Shown: positions 29,252 to 38,039 of the stretch, one piece after another
Layout of the letters: every line of letters starts with the position of its first letter
Numbering within the stretch: the stretch's first letter is position 1
NCBI GenBank assembly: GCA_023431215.1
Contig: JAEYXR010000052.1
Coordinates: 1-64,000 of the forward strand
DNA from: Bacillota bacterium
GTDB lineage: Bacteria; Bacillota; Clostridia; Oscillospirales; Ruminococcaceae
Direction of reading: 5' to 3'
DNA: 64,000 bases
The notes under the pieces: generated by a model
The model's input: only the letters and a program-made list of their open reading frames with translations
Database searches by the model: none
Told to the model about the DNA's origin: nothing
Position numbers and translations under genes: made by a program

Positions 29252-30277
29252 TTGAAAAAGTCAGATTTTTACTTTGATCTTCCTCAGGAGCTGATTGCTC
29301 AGGACCCATTGCCTCAAAGAGATCATTCCAGGCTGATGTGCCTGAATAAGAGGGATGGCAGTATTGAGCATAAGCACTTTTATGATATTACCCAAGAATT
29401 GCAGGCAGGCGATGTACTAATTTTAAATAATTCGCGTGTGCTGCCTTCGCGGTTGTTGGGGCAAAAGGAAGGCACAGGTGGTGCTGTCGAACTGCTGTTG
29501 CTGGAGCAAAAAGAGCTGAATCTGTGGGAAACTTTGACAAAACCCGGCAGAAAGGCAAAACCAGGCGCGCGCTTTGTGTTTGGAGACGGTCTTTTAATTG
29601 GTGAAATTGTAGAGTGTCTGCCGGATGGAAACAGGTTGGTACGGTTTAGTTATGAGGGAGACTTCTTTTCTGTTCTGGACAAGGTCGGACAGATGCCGCT
29701 GCCTCATTATATTACCCATGAGCTTAAAGACAAAGAACGTTACCAGACAGTGTATTCCAAAGAGGTGGGCAGTGCAGCCGCGCCTACGGCAGGTCTCCAT
29801 TTTACGCCGGATTTACTACAAACCTTAGCAAATAAAGGCGTTAAGGTAGGATATGTGACGCTACATGTGGGGTTGGGAACTTTCAGACCTGTAAAGGTAG
29901 ATAACATTACAGAGCATCATATGCACTCGGAGCATTATTTTGTGCCGGAAGAGACAGCACAGATGGTGACAAAAGCAAAAAAGGAGGGGCGGAGAGTCAT
30001 TGGTGTGGGCACTACATCCTGCCGCACTTTGGAATCAGCTTTTAAAAACGGAGAACTTCCTGCCTGCTCAGGGTATACCGATATTTTTATTTATCCTGGG
30101 TATCAGTTTCAATGTATCGATGCGCTGATTACAAATTTTCATTTGCCGGAGAGCACTTTGATTATGCTGGTAAGTGCTCTGGCTGGTTATGAATATACGA
30201 TGCATGCGTATGCTGTTGCCATTCAAGAAAAATATCGCTTTTACAGCTTAGGTGATGCGATGTTTATTCACGCATAG
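29252..30277 (+). CDS. queA: S-adenosylmethionine:tRNA ribosyltransferase-isomerase
   Basis: QueA adds the epoxycyclopentanediol ring during queuosine synthesis in tRNA. The 341-aa protein begins with the family N-terminus [20 protein letters not shown]. It contains [16 protein letters not shown], the conserved [14 protein letters not shown] and [11 protein letters not shown]. The frame starts with TTG at 29252; the ribosome-binding site is poor (GCGGAG about 18 nt upstream). It is followed by tgt, the enzyme of the preceding step. Confidence 0.94.
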   Translation: MKKSDFYFDLPQELIAQDPLPQRDHSRLMCLNKRDGSIEHKHFYDITQELQAGDVLILNNSRVLPSRLLGQKEGTGGAVELLLLEQKELNLWETLTKPGRKAKPGARFVFGDGLLIGEIVECLPDGNRLVRFSYEGDFFSVLDKVGQMPLPHYITHELKDKERYQTVYSKEVGSAAAPTAGLHFTPDLLQTLANKGVKVGYVTLHVGLGTFRPVKVDNITEHHMHSEHYFVPEETAQMVTKAKKEGRRVIGVGTTSCRTLESAFKNGELPACSGYTDIFIYPGYQFQCIDALITNFHLPESTLIMLVSALAGYEYTMHAYAVAIQEKYRFYSLGDAMFIHA

Positions 30278-30307
30278 TTTTTTATTACCGATAAGGAGTA
30301 TCTATCA

Positions 30308-31438
30308 ATGTATGAATTGTTAAAAAATGAGGGGCAAGCCCGCCGTGGTACTTTTACCACCGTACATGGCATTGTGCAAACACCGGCATTTATGAATGTG
30401 GGAACCTCTGCAGCCATAAAGGGCGGCATCTCCTCTCTGGACTTAAAAGAACTAAAATGTCAGGTGGAGCTTTGCAACACCTATCATTTACATGTCCGTC
30501 CCGGCGATGATGTTGTCCGTGATATGGGCGGCTTGCATCAATTTATGAACTGGGACAGGCCTATTTTGACAGACAGCGGCGGCTTTCAGGTGTTTTCTTT
30601 GGCCTCTCTTCGCACCATAAAAGAAGAAGGTGTTACTTTCAGCTCCCATATTGACGGAAAGCGTATTTTTATGGGTCCCGAGGAAAGCATGCGTATTCAA
30701 TCAAATCTGGCATCCACCATTGCTATGGCCTTTGATGAATGCATTGAGAATCCTGCTCCGCGTGATTATGTAGAGCAATCCGTCGCCCGTACTACCAGAT
30801 GGCTTAGACGCTGCAAAGCAGAAATGGAGCGCCTGAACAGTAAGCCAGATACCATTAATCCACATCAAATGTTGTTTGGCATTAACCAAGGTGGTACCTA
30901 CGACGACATTCGTGCTCGTCATATGCAGGAGATAGCAGAGTTTGATTTAGACGGATATGCCATTGGGGGCTTGGCAGTGGGGGAGACGGCTGACGAAATG
31001 TACCGTATCATTGAAGCAGTAGAACCTTTTGCACCAAAAAACAAGCCCCGTTACCTCATGGGGGTGGGGACACCGGTAAACATCATTGAAAGCGTATGGC
31101 GCGGTGTTGATTTATTTGACTGTGTTATGCCCAGCCGAAATGCCCGCCACGGACATCTTTTTACTTGGAGCGGTATTATCAATATTCAAAACAACAAATA
31201 TCAGCGTGACAATGCTCCCATTGATGCTGCATGCGACTGTCCTGTTTGCAAAAACCATAGCCGTGCTTATGTACGCCATCTGCTGCGCGCAGGAGAGATG
31301 TTGGGTATGCGATTGGCGGTAATGCACAACCTATATTTCTATAATACCTTAATGGAAAAAATCCGTGCACACCTTGACGAAGGTACCTTTGAGCAGTTTA
31401 GAAACGAAATGGTTCCTATATTGGGAAAAAGAATTTAA
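30308..31438 (+). CDS. tgt: tRNA-guanine transglycosylase
   Basis: Tgt exchanges guanine-34 for preQ1 in tRNAs with GUN anticodons. The 376-aa TIM-barrel enzyme has ILTDSGGFQVFSLA (catalytic Asp), the substrate segment FGINQGG, the nucleophile region LFDCVMPSRNARHG and the zinc site CDCPVCKNHSRAYVRHL. An AAGGAG site precedes the ATG. It is paired with queA. Confidence 0.96.
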   Translation: MYELLKNEGQARRGTFTTVHGIVQTPAFMNVGTSAAIKGGISSLDLKELKCQVELCNTYHLHVRPGDDVVRDMGGLHQFMNWDRPILTDSGGFQVFSLASLRTIKEEGVTFSSHIDGKRIFMGPEESMRIQSNLASTIAMAFDECIENPAPRDYVEQSVARTTRWLRRCKAEMERLNSKPDTINPHQMLFGINQGGTYDDIRARHMQEIAEFDLDGYAIGGLAVGETADEMYRIIEAVEPFAPKNKPRYLMGVGTPVNIIESVWRGVDLFDCVMPSRNARHGHLFTWSGIINIQNNKYQRDNAPIDAACDCPVCKNHSRAYVRHLLRAGEMLGMRLAVMHNLYFYNTLMEKIRAHLDEGTFEQFRNEMVPILGKRI

Positions 31439-31467
31439 GTAATTCAAAATTTAAGTATATGGATTAC

Positions 31468-31497
31468 TTGCAACCTATGGACAAGTCATGGTATAAT
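31468..31497 (+). promoter_or_regulatory. Promoter upstream of yajC
   Basis: TTGCAA (31468-31473) and TATAAT (31492-31497) are 18 bp apart, 50 nt before the yajC start. Confidence 0.6.
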
Positions 31498-31546
31498 TTT
31501 CATTGTATCTCAAAGTACTTAAAATATGAGATGGAGGCTATTTTGT

Positions 31547-31873
31547 ATGAACCTAGCATTTTTAACCGCTGACGCAGGCGCAGCTGCCAGCACCTTCAGT
31601 ATGTTCCTTTCCTTGGGCCTGATTGTCGTTGTCTTCTACTTCTTTATTCTCAGACCACAACAAAAGCGTGAGAAAGCTGCACAAAAGATGCGTTCTTCCG
31701 TTGAGGTTGGCGATGACATCATCACCATCGGCGGTATTGTCGGCACTGTTGTTAGCATTAAGGAAGATACTCTGGTGATTGAGACCAGCGGTGACCGCAA
31801 CAAGATGAGAATTGCTCGCTGGGCTGTTCAACAGAACACCACCCCCAAGAGCGACGTTCCCGCTGCCAAATAA
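31547..31873 (+). CDS. yajC: Preprotein translocase subunit YajC
   Basis: The 108-aa protein has one N-terminal membrane helix (FLSLGLIVVVFYFFILRPQQ-like region) followed by the family signature RPQQKREKAAQKM and GDDIITIGGIVGTVVSIKE. YajC associates with SecDF/YidC. Start ATG 31547 follows GGAGG; the frame from 31526 lacks a site. It follows tgt, a common arrangement. Confidence 0.93.
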   Translation: MNLAFLTADAGAAASTFSMFLSLGLIVVVFYFFILRPQQKREKAAQKMRSSVEVGDDIITIGGIVGTVVSIKEDTLVIETSGDRNKMRIARWAVQQNTTPKSDVPAAK

Positions 31874-31958
31874 GAGTGGTAACTCTTTGGCTCGGACACA
31901 TATTGGAGCCCTTCCATGAATATACTGGAATTACAGATCAAATGGGAGGGCTACCCTT

Positions 31959-32384
31959 ATGAAAAAATCACAATCGAGAAGAGCTCAGCCGCAAGCCGGT
32001 TCCGGGAGTATTCTCAAACAGTATAAGGTCGTCGGCATTTCCTGCGTGGTAGGCATTGTTGTGATTTTTTGCGTGCTGCTTCTTTGTGCTGCCGTTATGT
32101 CCGCCGTAGATGTCCCACATAGTGCGGTGGTGCCAATGTCGGTACTTGCTGTAGTAACCGGGTGTTTGGTTTCCGGTTTTCTTTGCGCGCAAATTCACAA
32201 GAGCACAGGGCTGGTTTTCGGTCTTTTATGCGGTACGGTTATATTTCTTCTTGCTTTTGCTGCCGAGTTGTTGGTAGTAGGCAACGAGGTTGGTGTGCTG
32301 GCACTCTATAAATATGTTATTTATGCCGCAAGTGGTATGATTGGCGGTGTGTTGGGTGTAAATAAACGACGCAAAGTACGCTGA
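31959..32384 (+). CDS. TIGR04086-type four-helix membrane protein
   Basis: The 141-aa product has a basic N-terminus and about four hydrophobic segments, with a basic C-terminus (VNKRRKVR). Small membrane proteins of this type (TIGR04086/YrzE-like) are commonly found between yajC and the SCIFF genes in Clostridia, as here. Function is unknown. The ATG follows a strong GGGAGGG site. Confidence 0.65.
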   Translation: MKKSQSRRAQPQAGSGSILKQYKVVGISCVVGIVVIFCVLLLCAAVMSAVDVPHSAVVPMSVLAVVTGCLVSGFLCAQIHKSTGLVFGLLCGTVIFLLAFAAELLVVGNEVGVLALYKYVIYAASGMIGGVLGVNKRRKVR

Positions 32385-32389
32385 ATTGG

Positions 32390-32418
32390 TTGAATTTTAT
32401 AATAAGCTGTGATATACT
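32390..32418 (+). promoter_or_regulatory. Promoter of scfA
   Basis: TTGAAT (32390-32395) and TATACT (32413-32418), 17-bp spacer, placed 36 nt before the scfA start and just after the preceding stop codon. Confidence 0.65.
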
Positions 32419-32453
32419 TACTACGTTAACAAGACATTGGGAGGATCTATAGA

Positions 32454-32597
32454 ATGAAACACGTAAAAACTCTGAATAAGGCTAATCTGAAAGAAACTGC
32501 TGCTAAGGGCGGTTGCGGTGAGTGCCAGGCTTCTTGCCAGTCTGCTTGCAAGACTTCTTGCACTGTTGCTAATCAGAAATGCGAAAATAACAAATAA
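32454..32597 (+). CDS. scfA: Six-cysteine peptide SCIFF precursor
   Basis: A 47-aa peptide, MKHVKTLNKANLKETAAKGG then a Cys-rich tail with exactly six cysteines at residues 21, 24, 28, 32, 36 and 43. This is the SCIFF (six Cys in forty-five residues) precursor, nearly universal in Clostridia. Its partner radical SAM enzyme installs a thioether bond between a cysteine and a threonine; T35 or T37 lie within the Cys-rich part. The final role of the product is unknown. A GGGAGG site precedes the ATG. The maturase gene scfB follows 66 nt downstream after a hairpin. Confidence 0.95.
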   Translation: MKHVKTLNKANLKETAAKGGCGECQASCQSACKTSCTVANQKCENNK

Positions 32598-32606
32598 AAA
32601 GCGGAA

Positions 32607-32638
32607 AATAAAGGGACGTAACTGTCCCTTATTTTTTT
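32607..32638 (+). terminator. Terminator/attenuator between scfA and scfB
   Basis: AATAAGGGAC-type stem (AATAAAGGGAC with GTCCCTTATT, 6-nt loop) followed by TTTTTT. As it separates two functionally linked genes, it may act as a partial terminator making more peptide than enzyme. Confidence 0.75.
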
Positions 32639-32663
32639 GGAAAGATTAAGGTGAAATACTGCG

Positions 32664-34082
32664 ATGATACACGCATACAAACTAAATGGCTATAACATTA
32701 TTTTGGATGTACATAGCGGCGGCGTCCATGTTGTGGACGAACTGTTTTATGATCTAGCAACAGCTCTTACTCCACCTTTGGCAGAAGAATGTCCTGCTGC
32801 TGTGTTGGATGAGCTTTGTACCAAGCATAACCGTGCAGAATTAGAAGAATGCTATTCTGAGATTCTTGACCTTTATCGTCAGGGGTCTTTGTTTAGTGTG
32901 GATGACTATGAAAAATTTAATAAGCAGATGACAGTATCACCAGTTAAGGCAATGTGTTTGCATATTTCTCATGACTGCAATTTGCGCTGTGAGTATTGCT
33001 TTGCCGGCACCGGAGATTATTGCACCGGCCGTAAAAATATGCCCTCCGAAGTGGGCAAGCTGGCAATAGACTATTTGATTGCAAAGTCGGAAAACCGACG
33101 CAACCTTGAGGTAGATTTCTTTGGAGGCGAACCGCTGCTTAACTTTGAGGTCGTCAAAGAAGTAGTGGAATATGCCCGTAGCCTGGAAAAAGCCCATAAT
33201 AAAAACTTCCGTTTTACCATTACTACCAATGGTGTATTACTGGATGATAAAAAAATTGAATTTATCAATAAGGAAATGTCCAATGTGGTACTGTCTATTG
33301 ACGGACGCAAGGAAGTGAATGACCGTGTACGCACACGTGTGGACAAATCCGGCTGCTACGAGTCTATTATGCCCAAGTTTCAAAAATTGGTGGACGCCAG
33401 GGGGGATGGGCAGTACTATGTTCGCGGCACCTTTACCAAGTATAATCTTGATTTCGCCAACGATGTCATCCACCTTAACGAGTGTGGATTTGACCAGATA
33501 TCTGTGGAGCCGGTGGTTGCAGATCCTAAATATGCCTATGCTCTGACAGAAGCTGATATGCCGGCTGTGGGTGCCGAATATGAGAGATTGGCACAGTATA
33601 TGATAGAACGAAAGAAACAGCACAATGGCTTTAATTTCTTTCACTTTATGATTGATTTAGATCAGGGGCCCTGTGCCATCAAACGTTTGCGTGGCTGTGG
33701 TGCGGGCAACGAGTACGTCGCCATTACACCTGATGGTGAAGTTTATCCTTGCCACCAGTTTGTAGGGAATCCTGAATGGAAGATGGGCGATGTATACACT
33801 CAGTCTATCGATATGGAGCTGAAAGAAAAGTTTGCAGCCTCTACTGTATATGGCAAAGAAGAATGTCGCAGCTGCTGGGCTAAGTTTTACTGCAGCGGCG
33901 GATGTAATGCCAACAACAATACCTATCGTGGGGACATCTTAAAACCACACACACTTTCCTGTGAACTGGAAAAGAAACGTGTAGAATGTGCCATTATGCT
34001 AAAGGCTGCTATGATGGATGACGGCAGTTTTACTGAGCAGGTATCTCCTTGTAATAACTGTGAAGAAGTTTGTGCTCACTAA
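32664..34082 (+). CDS. scfB: SCIFF maturase, radical SAM/SPASM enzyme
   Basis: The 472-aa enzyme has an N-terminal peptide-recognition region (residues about 1-95). The radical SAM cluster motif is CNLRCEYC (C105, C109, C112), followed by FFGGEPLL. A C-terminal SPASM/twitch domain carries cysteines in CGAGNEYVAITPDGEVYPCH, CRSCWAKFYCSGGC and a terminal CNNCEEVC. Enzymes of this group form thioether crosslinks in SCIFF. It is directly downstream of scfA. Confidence 0.95.
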   Translation: MIHAYKLNGYNIILDVHSGGVHVVDELFYDLATALTPPLAEECPAAVLDELCTKHNRAELEECYSEILDLYRQGSLFSVDDYEKFNKQMTVSPVKAMCLHISHDCNLRCEYCFAGTGDYCTGRKNMPSEVGKLAIDYLIAKSENRRNLEVDFFGGEPLLNFEVVKEVVEYARSLEKAHNKNFRFTITTNGVLLDDKKIEFINKEMSNVVLSIDGRKEVNDRVRTRVDKSGCYESIMPKFQKLVDARGDGQYYVRGTFTKYNLDFANDVIHLNECGFDQISVEPVVADPKYAYALTEADMPAVGAEYERLAQYMIERKKQHNGFNFFHFMIDLDQGPCAIKRLRGCGAGNEYVAITPDGEVYPCHQFVGNPEWKMGDVYTQSIDMELKEKFAASTVYGKEECRSCWAKFYCSGGCNANNNTYRGDILKPHTLSCELEKKRVECAIMLKAAMMDDGSFTEQVSPCNNCEEVCAH

Positions 34083-34137
34083 AAATACTTGTTTAAAAAT
34101 ATAACTAAAGTGAAGGATATAAGAAGGAGGCTTTTTC

Positions 34138-34947
34138 ATGGATTTTCAGGTTAAGTTTAGTGCCATTGGTGCGGGCAATATGGCAACTGCCATTATAGAC
34201 GGTGTGCTGCATGCCGGGTTTCTTTCTCCTTCACAAATGGGGTTTTATGACCACAGCCCCGAAAAACAGGATGCCATGACAATAAAAGGGCTGACTTTTT
34301 TTCAAAATGTTGAGAAATTATGCAGCAATAGTCGTTATATCATGCTTTCTGTTAAACCTCAGGTTGCTGAAAGTGTTCTGATACAGATGAAAGGCCACCT
34401 TACAAAGGATCATGTAATTATCTCCATTGCTGCAGGAATCAGCGAGCACTTTATTAAAGATATTTTGGGTGAAGAAACAAAGCTGGTTTTGGTTATGCCC
34501 AATACGCCATTGATGGTAGGGGAGGGGGCTACTGCAATAAGTTGCTGCCAGCCTACCACTTTGCAGGAATTTGAGTTTGTAAAGCAAATTTTTTCTGCTG
34601 CAGGAATGGTTCGTGAGGTTCCCAGCAGCAAGCTCAACGAAATTATCCCCGTAAATGGCAGCTCACCGGCTTTTATCTATTTATTTGCAAAGTGTTTTTG
34701 TGAATATGCAAATGAACAGGGAATAGACCCCAAAACAGCAAATGATCTTTTCTGCCAGGCGTTAATTGGCTCGGCTCATATGATGCTGAAGAGTGGCAAA
34801 ACGCATCAAGAGCTTATTGATATGGTAACCTCTCCAAAGGGCACCACGTTAATGGGCTTAGAGGCACTGGAAAAAGGCAATTTTAAAAATGTAATTGAAG
34901 AATGTTGTAAAGCTACAATACAACGTGCCTACGAGTTGGGTCGATAA
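34138..34947 (+). CDS. proC: Pyrroline-5-carboxylate reductase
   Basis: ProC makes proline from pyrroline-5-carboxylate with NAD(P)H. The 269-aa protein has the nucleotide-binding start FSAIGAGNMATAIIDG, the VMPNTPLMVGEGATA block and the C-terminal signature VTSPKGTTLMGLEALE. The ATG follows AAGGAGG. A terminator follows. Confidence 0.95.
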   Translation: MDFQVKFSAIGAGNMATAIIDGVLHAGFLSPSQMGFYDHSPEKQDAMTIKGLTFFQNVEKLCSNSRYIMLSVKPQVAESVLIQMKGHLTKDHVIISIAAGISEHFIKDILGEETKLVLVMPNTPLMVGEGATAISCCQPTTLQEFEFVKQIFSAAGMVREVPSSKLNEIIPVNGSSPAFIYLFAKCFCEYANEQGIDPKTANDLFCQALIGSAHMMLKSGKTHQELIDMVTSPKGTTLMGLEALEKGNFKNVIEECCKATIQRAYELGR

Positions 34948-34975
34948 TTTTCTCTTGGACAACTTGTACTAACCG

Positions 34976-35017
34976 AAAGCCCCCATGCATACTCTATAAT
35001 GAGAGCGTGGGGGCTTT
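34976..35017 (+). terminator. Terminator of proC
   Basis: AAAGCCCCCATGC pairs with GCGTGGGGGCTTT (one wobble) around a 16-nt loop and is followed by ATATTTTTATTT. Confidence 0.8.
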
Positions 35018-35070
35018 ATATTTTTATTTAAATGATAAGTCGCCACCACCAAAAATAAGGCGGTGAAAAA

Positions 35071-35679
35071 ATGGCATCATTAACCAGAAGAAGTACACGC
35101 TCGGTGGCTAGGCCCATGCGTTTCTTAAAAGCTCGTAAAGGTACTTTGCTTTTCATTTCTCTCTTCATTTTTGGTGTTACGTTTGGTAGTATCTATGCTG
35201 CACAAAGCACCAATACTACACTGCTTCACTCGGTCATTCTTAACGGCCTTAGTGTACAAAAAACGCAAAGCTTAAAGCTTCTTTTCTTTAAATCGGCAGC
35301 ACAAACATTGGGCCTTTTAATTTATTTATACTTTTGCAGTAACTGCAGCAAAGGAAAACCACTTATATTTTGTGTTCCATTCTTTTTTGGATTATCTACT
35401 GGTGCAGTGGTTACTGTTATTATGGCCCAGGGGGCATGGTCAGCTATGCCGTATTTGATGATATGTATACTGATACCAAAGTTTATTTTAGCAATTATTT
35501 TAATTTCTGCATGTAACAATGCTGTCAAAATCAGCAATCAGCTGTTTCAAAACGGTGATGGCAGACAATCGATAATTGGTTCCTGTGTCCATATGGGACT
35601 ATACGCAGGCGCTTTCTTACTGTTTTCTGCGGCTCAAGCAGCTATTCTTCTTCTGTTTGGTCACCTTTTACCTTTTTAG
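35071..35679 (+). CDS. Five-helix membrane protein, possibly SpoIIM-like
   Basis: The 202-aa protein has a basic N-terminus and about five hydrophobic segments. The first helix LLFISLFIFGVTFGSIYAA, followed by a short outer loop, resembles the start of SpoIIM/DUF95 proteins. These help engulfment together with SpoIID and SpoIIP; assignment from sequence impression only. Its 3' end overlaps the convergent recombinase gene by 38 nt. No clear ribosome-binding site other than AAGGCGG about 15 nt upstream. Confidence 0.5.
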   Translation: MASLTRRSTRSVARPMRFLKARKGTLLFISLFIFGVTFGSIYAAQSTNTTLLHSVILNGLSVQKTQSLKLLFFKSAAQTLGLLIYLYFCSNCSKGKPLIFCVPFFFGLSTGAVVTVIMAQGAWSAMPYLMICILIPKFILAIILISACNNAVKISNQLFQNGDGRQSIIGSCVHMGLYAGAFLLFSAAQAAILLLFGHLLPF

Positions 35680-36673
35680 CATCCTGCACCTTTGGCGGCT
35701 TTAAATTTGAAAGGGGAGAGTGGCGCATAGCATCCTCAACCTGTCGGTTGGCCACATGCGTATAGATTTCGGTAGTACCCAAATTCACATGTCCCAAAAT
35801 TTCTTTTAATACACGAATATCCACTCCGCCGTGCTGATACATTAAGGTTGCAGCTGTGTGGCGCAGCTTATGTGGAGAATATCCACGCCCTCCAAGTCCC
35901 GCAAGCCTGAGATTTTCTTCTACAATTTGCTCAACTCGGCGTGGTGACAGAGGGGTTCCACGTGATGAAACAAAGAAAAACTGCTTATATGGTTCTTTTT
36001 TGGGCTGCACACGAACTTTTAAATACGCATCCTTGGCTTGAATACATGCTTCATTTAAAAAAATGATTCGCTCTTTATTTCCTTTGCCCAATAAACACAA
36101 AGCATTATTTTCACGAAAGCTTTCAAGCTTAATACCACAAAGTTCTGATAGCCGCATTCCACCGTTCAATAAAAATGTGATAATACAATAATCACGAGCC
36201 TGTTGTTTACCGCTTATGGTATTCAACAGGTTTAGGCTTTCTTCTAAGGAAAGGTATTTCGGTAAACTTTTTTTCTTATTGGGAGTTTCCAAACTGTCCA
36301 TAGGATTTTCTTTTAGATACGTTGTTTTGGTGAAAAGATATTTATAAAAACTTCGCAGGCTGGATGTTTTTCTGGCTCTGGTAGATGCGTTGTTGCCGTT
36401 TACAGACTGCACATAGCTTAAAAAAGCATACGCATCCGAAACGGATACCCGAAGAATCATTTCATCTGAAATATCCTCAATAGAAATTTCCTCAAGTAGC
36501 GGTGTTTCCATTGGTAATCCCAGACGTGAGGCTTTTAAAAACCTTAAGAAGTATCTTAAATCAATATAATATGCTTCAACGGTACGCTCAGATCGTCCTT
36601 TAATAGTTAGCATGTAAAAGAGAAAGTCTTTTACCAGTTTAGGGCAAGGGTATTGATTAATCATAATTGCCAT
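35642..36673 (-). CDS. Xer-type tyrosine recombinase
   Basis: The 343-aa protein has an N-terminal SAM-like core-binding domain (RSERTVEAYYIDLRYFLRFL) and a catalytic domain. The full set of residues is visible: R174 (GMRLSEL), K198 (GKGNKE), H268 and R271 (HKLRHT), H295 (LGHVNLG) and nucleophile Y304. It is annotated XerC/XerD-like by sequence. It lies outside the phage repeats, with its start about 140 nt from a dif-like site. This recalls the single-recombinase XerS and XerH systems, whose genes neighbour their dif sites. Probable roles are chromosome dimer resolution and, passively, phage integration. Start ATG follows AAGGAGA. A basic 25-residue tail extends beyond the active site. Confidence 0.85.
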   Translation of the reverse strand: MAIMINQYPCPKLVKDFLFYMLTIKGRSERTVEAYYIDLRYFLRFLKASRLGLPMETPLLEEISIEDISDEMILRVSVSDAYAFLSYVQSVNGNNASTRARKTSSLRSFYKYLFTKTTYLKENPMDSLETPNKKKSLPKYLSLEESLNLLNTISGKQQARDYCIITFLLNGGMRLSELCGIKLESFRENNALCLLGKGNKERIIFLNEACIQAKDAYLKVRVQPKKEPYKQFFFVSSRGTPLSPRRVEQIVEENLRLAGLGGRGYSPHKLRHTAATLMYQHGGVDIRVLKEILGHVNLGTTEIYTHVANRQVEDAMRHSPLSNLKPPKVQDAKKVKGDQTEEE

Positions 36674-36809
36674 ATAGAATGTCTCCTTAAGTAAATATGT
36701 AATATAATGGATAATAGAAAATATAGATAATGAGATAATAGAGTATAACCTTAAAACATATTAATTATTATAGTAATTATAATACAGGCATCCCCCATAT
36801 TTCATTAAA

Positions 36810-36843
36810 TTTGTATTTAGCGAAATAGCTTATAAAAATTATA
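36810..36843 (+). repeat. Left dif-like attachment site (attL)
   Basis: This 34-bp site is repeated at 43103-43136. It can be read as 11-bp arm ATTTAGCGAAA (36815-36825), 6-bp centre TAGCTT and 11-bp arm ATAAAAATTAT (36832-36842). The arms and outer flank are identical in both copies; only three bases in the centre differ. This is the pattern expected of Xer core sites. It lies in an A+T-rich spacer between the recombinase gene and the first phage gene. Confidence 0.85.
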
Positions 36844-37071
36844 TCATACTTGCCCATCGTCTACAATAGATATTTGTAATTTTATCTGCTTTGGTTGTGA
36901 AGAAATGTATGATAAGCAATCATATATATTGCCCGTAAACCACACATTATATGGCGAACCACACCATACATTATATTGTTTATCATTATCAACTGGAAAT
37001 CCTAGGCTATCACAAAGATAGTCCACTTTTTTCCCTATATCCATCAATACAGATAATAATAAAGCATCCAT
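36844..37071 (-). CDS. Hypothetical phage protein, 75 aa
   Basis: The 75-aa product (starts MDALLLSVLMDIGKKVDYLC) has no recognised domain, no signal peptide and no membrane helix. It follows rep by 29 nt and its TGA stop is at 36844-36846, directly beside the attachment-site arm. A GGCGG element lies about 8 nt upstream of the start. Its length and site would fit a small replication accessory protein, but nothing supports a function. Confidence 0.55.
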   Translation of the reverse strand: MDALLLSVLMDIGKKVDYLCDSLGFPVDNDKQYNVWCGSPYNVWFTGNIYDCLSYISSQPKQIKLQISIVDDGQV

Positions 37072-37100
37072 TTTAATACCGCCAATTTCGTTAAATTACG

Positions 37101-38039
37101 TCATTCTTGCAATGACATCAATTCTACCTCATTATAAAAGCCATCCCAAGGACTTTTTATAAAATTACTATCTAATAATTGACAAAAAACGTTCATTCGT
37201 GTTAATATTTTATTATACAAAACTTCATCAATCCCTAGATATTGAACGTATTTCTCAAGGATACGTTCAATTTTTTTACGCATATAACGACCTAACTCTT
37301 TTATTCGATCCGGCTCTACAATTACAGTTTTTAATACAAATCGTTCAGTATCAGTTAATCTTTCTTCCTCAAAACACAATTGAAAATCATCTATGTACAT
37401 AATTTTTGGTACTAAGTCTTTTACTTCTTCCCAACGTTCGTGCCCACGCTCTATCGTCAATTCAAACCTAGTAAGAGGAAAGTTTAATTTACTCTCTATC
37501 TGCTTATTATAGAGCTTACAGCGCCCATGCTTATTGCGCTGCCCTAAATACTGTGTGCTATCTTCCCTACTCCGGCTACATTCTTCATATAAACGCTGGT
37601 CCTTAAAAAGAAAGCAATTTTGCCGAAGAACCGGAAAGTCTAATGCTAAGTCAAAACGGACAATTCTAGGAGCATATGCAGATAAAGCAATCATCCGGTT
37701 AAAGACCTTTACAAACTCATATTGTGAAGCAACCTTATTTGGATTGAATTCCAACCTAACCTTATTCACAATACGACCAGAGCCATCATTAAGACCAACA
37801 CCAACCCAATAAGAACAACCGTTTGAGCACTTAAAACTAAACGAATTACGAAAAGAACCTATTTTATGACTTTCCGCATGCCAATACTCTACATCATCTA
37901 ACCATGAAAGAAACAAACCAAAATCACCAGTAAAGTCATTATTTTTATCAACTTTAAATTTGAAATCTAAAATCAACTTATCTATTGAATAAATTACACC
38001 ATCAACAGATTCTTCTTTTATATAATAGGATAAGGACAA
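37101..38039 (-). CDS. Phage replication initiation protein (rolling-circle, Rep_trans-like)
   Basis: The 312-aa protein resembles replication initiators of small plasmids and filamentous phages (Rep_trans/gene II-X type). Visible family-like blocks are PRIVRFDLALDFP, a tyrosine-bearing STQYLGQRNKHGRCKLYNK and the acidic strand FPLTRFELTIERG. It would nick one strand at the origin and start rolling-circle synthesis. The nicking tyrosine cannot be fixed with certainty; Y in KLYNK is a candidate. The gene follows the hairpin-rich intergenic region, the likely origin. Confidence 0.8.
   Translation of the reverse strand: MSLSYYIKEESVDGVIYSIDKLILDFKFKVDKNNDFTGDFGLFLSWLDDVEYWHAESHKIGSFRNSFSFKCSNGCSYWVGVGLNDGSGRIVNKVRLEFNPNKVASQYEFVKVFNRMIALSAYAPRIVRFDLALDFPVLRQNCFLFKDQRLYEECSRSREDSTQYLGQRNKHGRCKLYNKQIESKLNFPLTRFELTIERGHERWEEVKDLVPKIMYIDDFQLCFEEERLTDTERFVLKTVIVEPDRIKELGRYMRKKIERILEKYVQYLGIDEVLYNKILTRMNVFCQLLDSNFIKSPWDGFYNEVELMSLQE

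Noticed and set aside
29013..29255. 80-codon plus-strand frame upstream of queA
   Set aside because: It covers the lysine riboswitch on the opposite strand and has no family features or ribosome-binding site.
35642..36673. Recombinase as an integrase carried by the phage
   Set aside because: It lies outside the two direct repeats, is transcribed as part of the flanking chromosome and overlaps a host gene at its 3' end. The unit between the repeats is complete without it.
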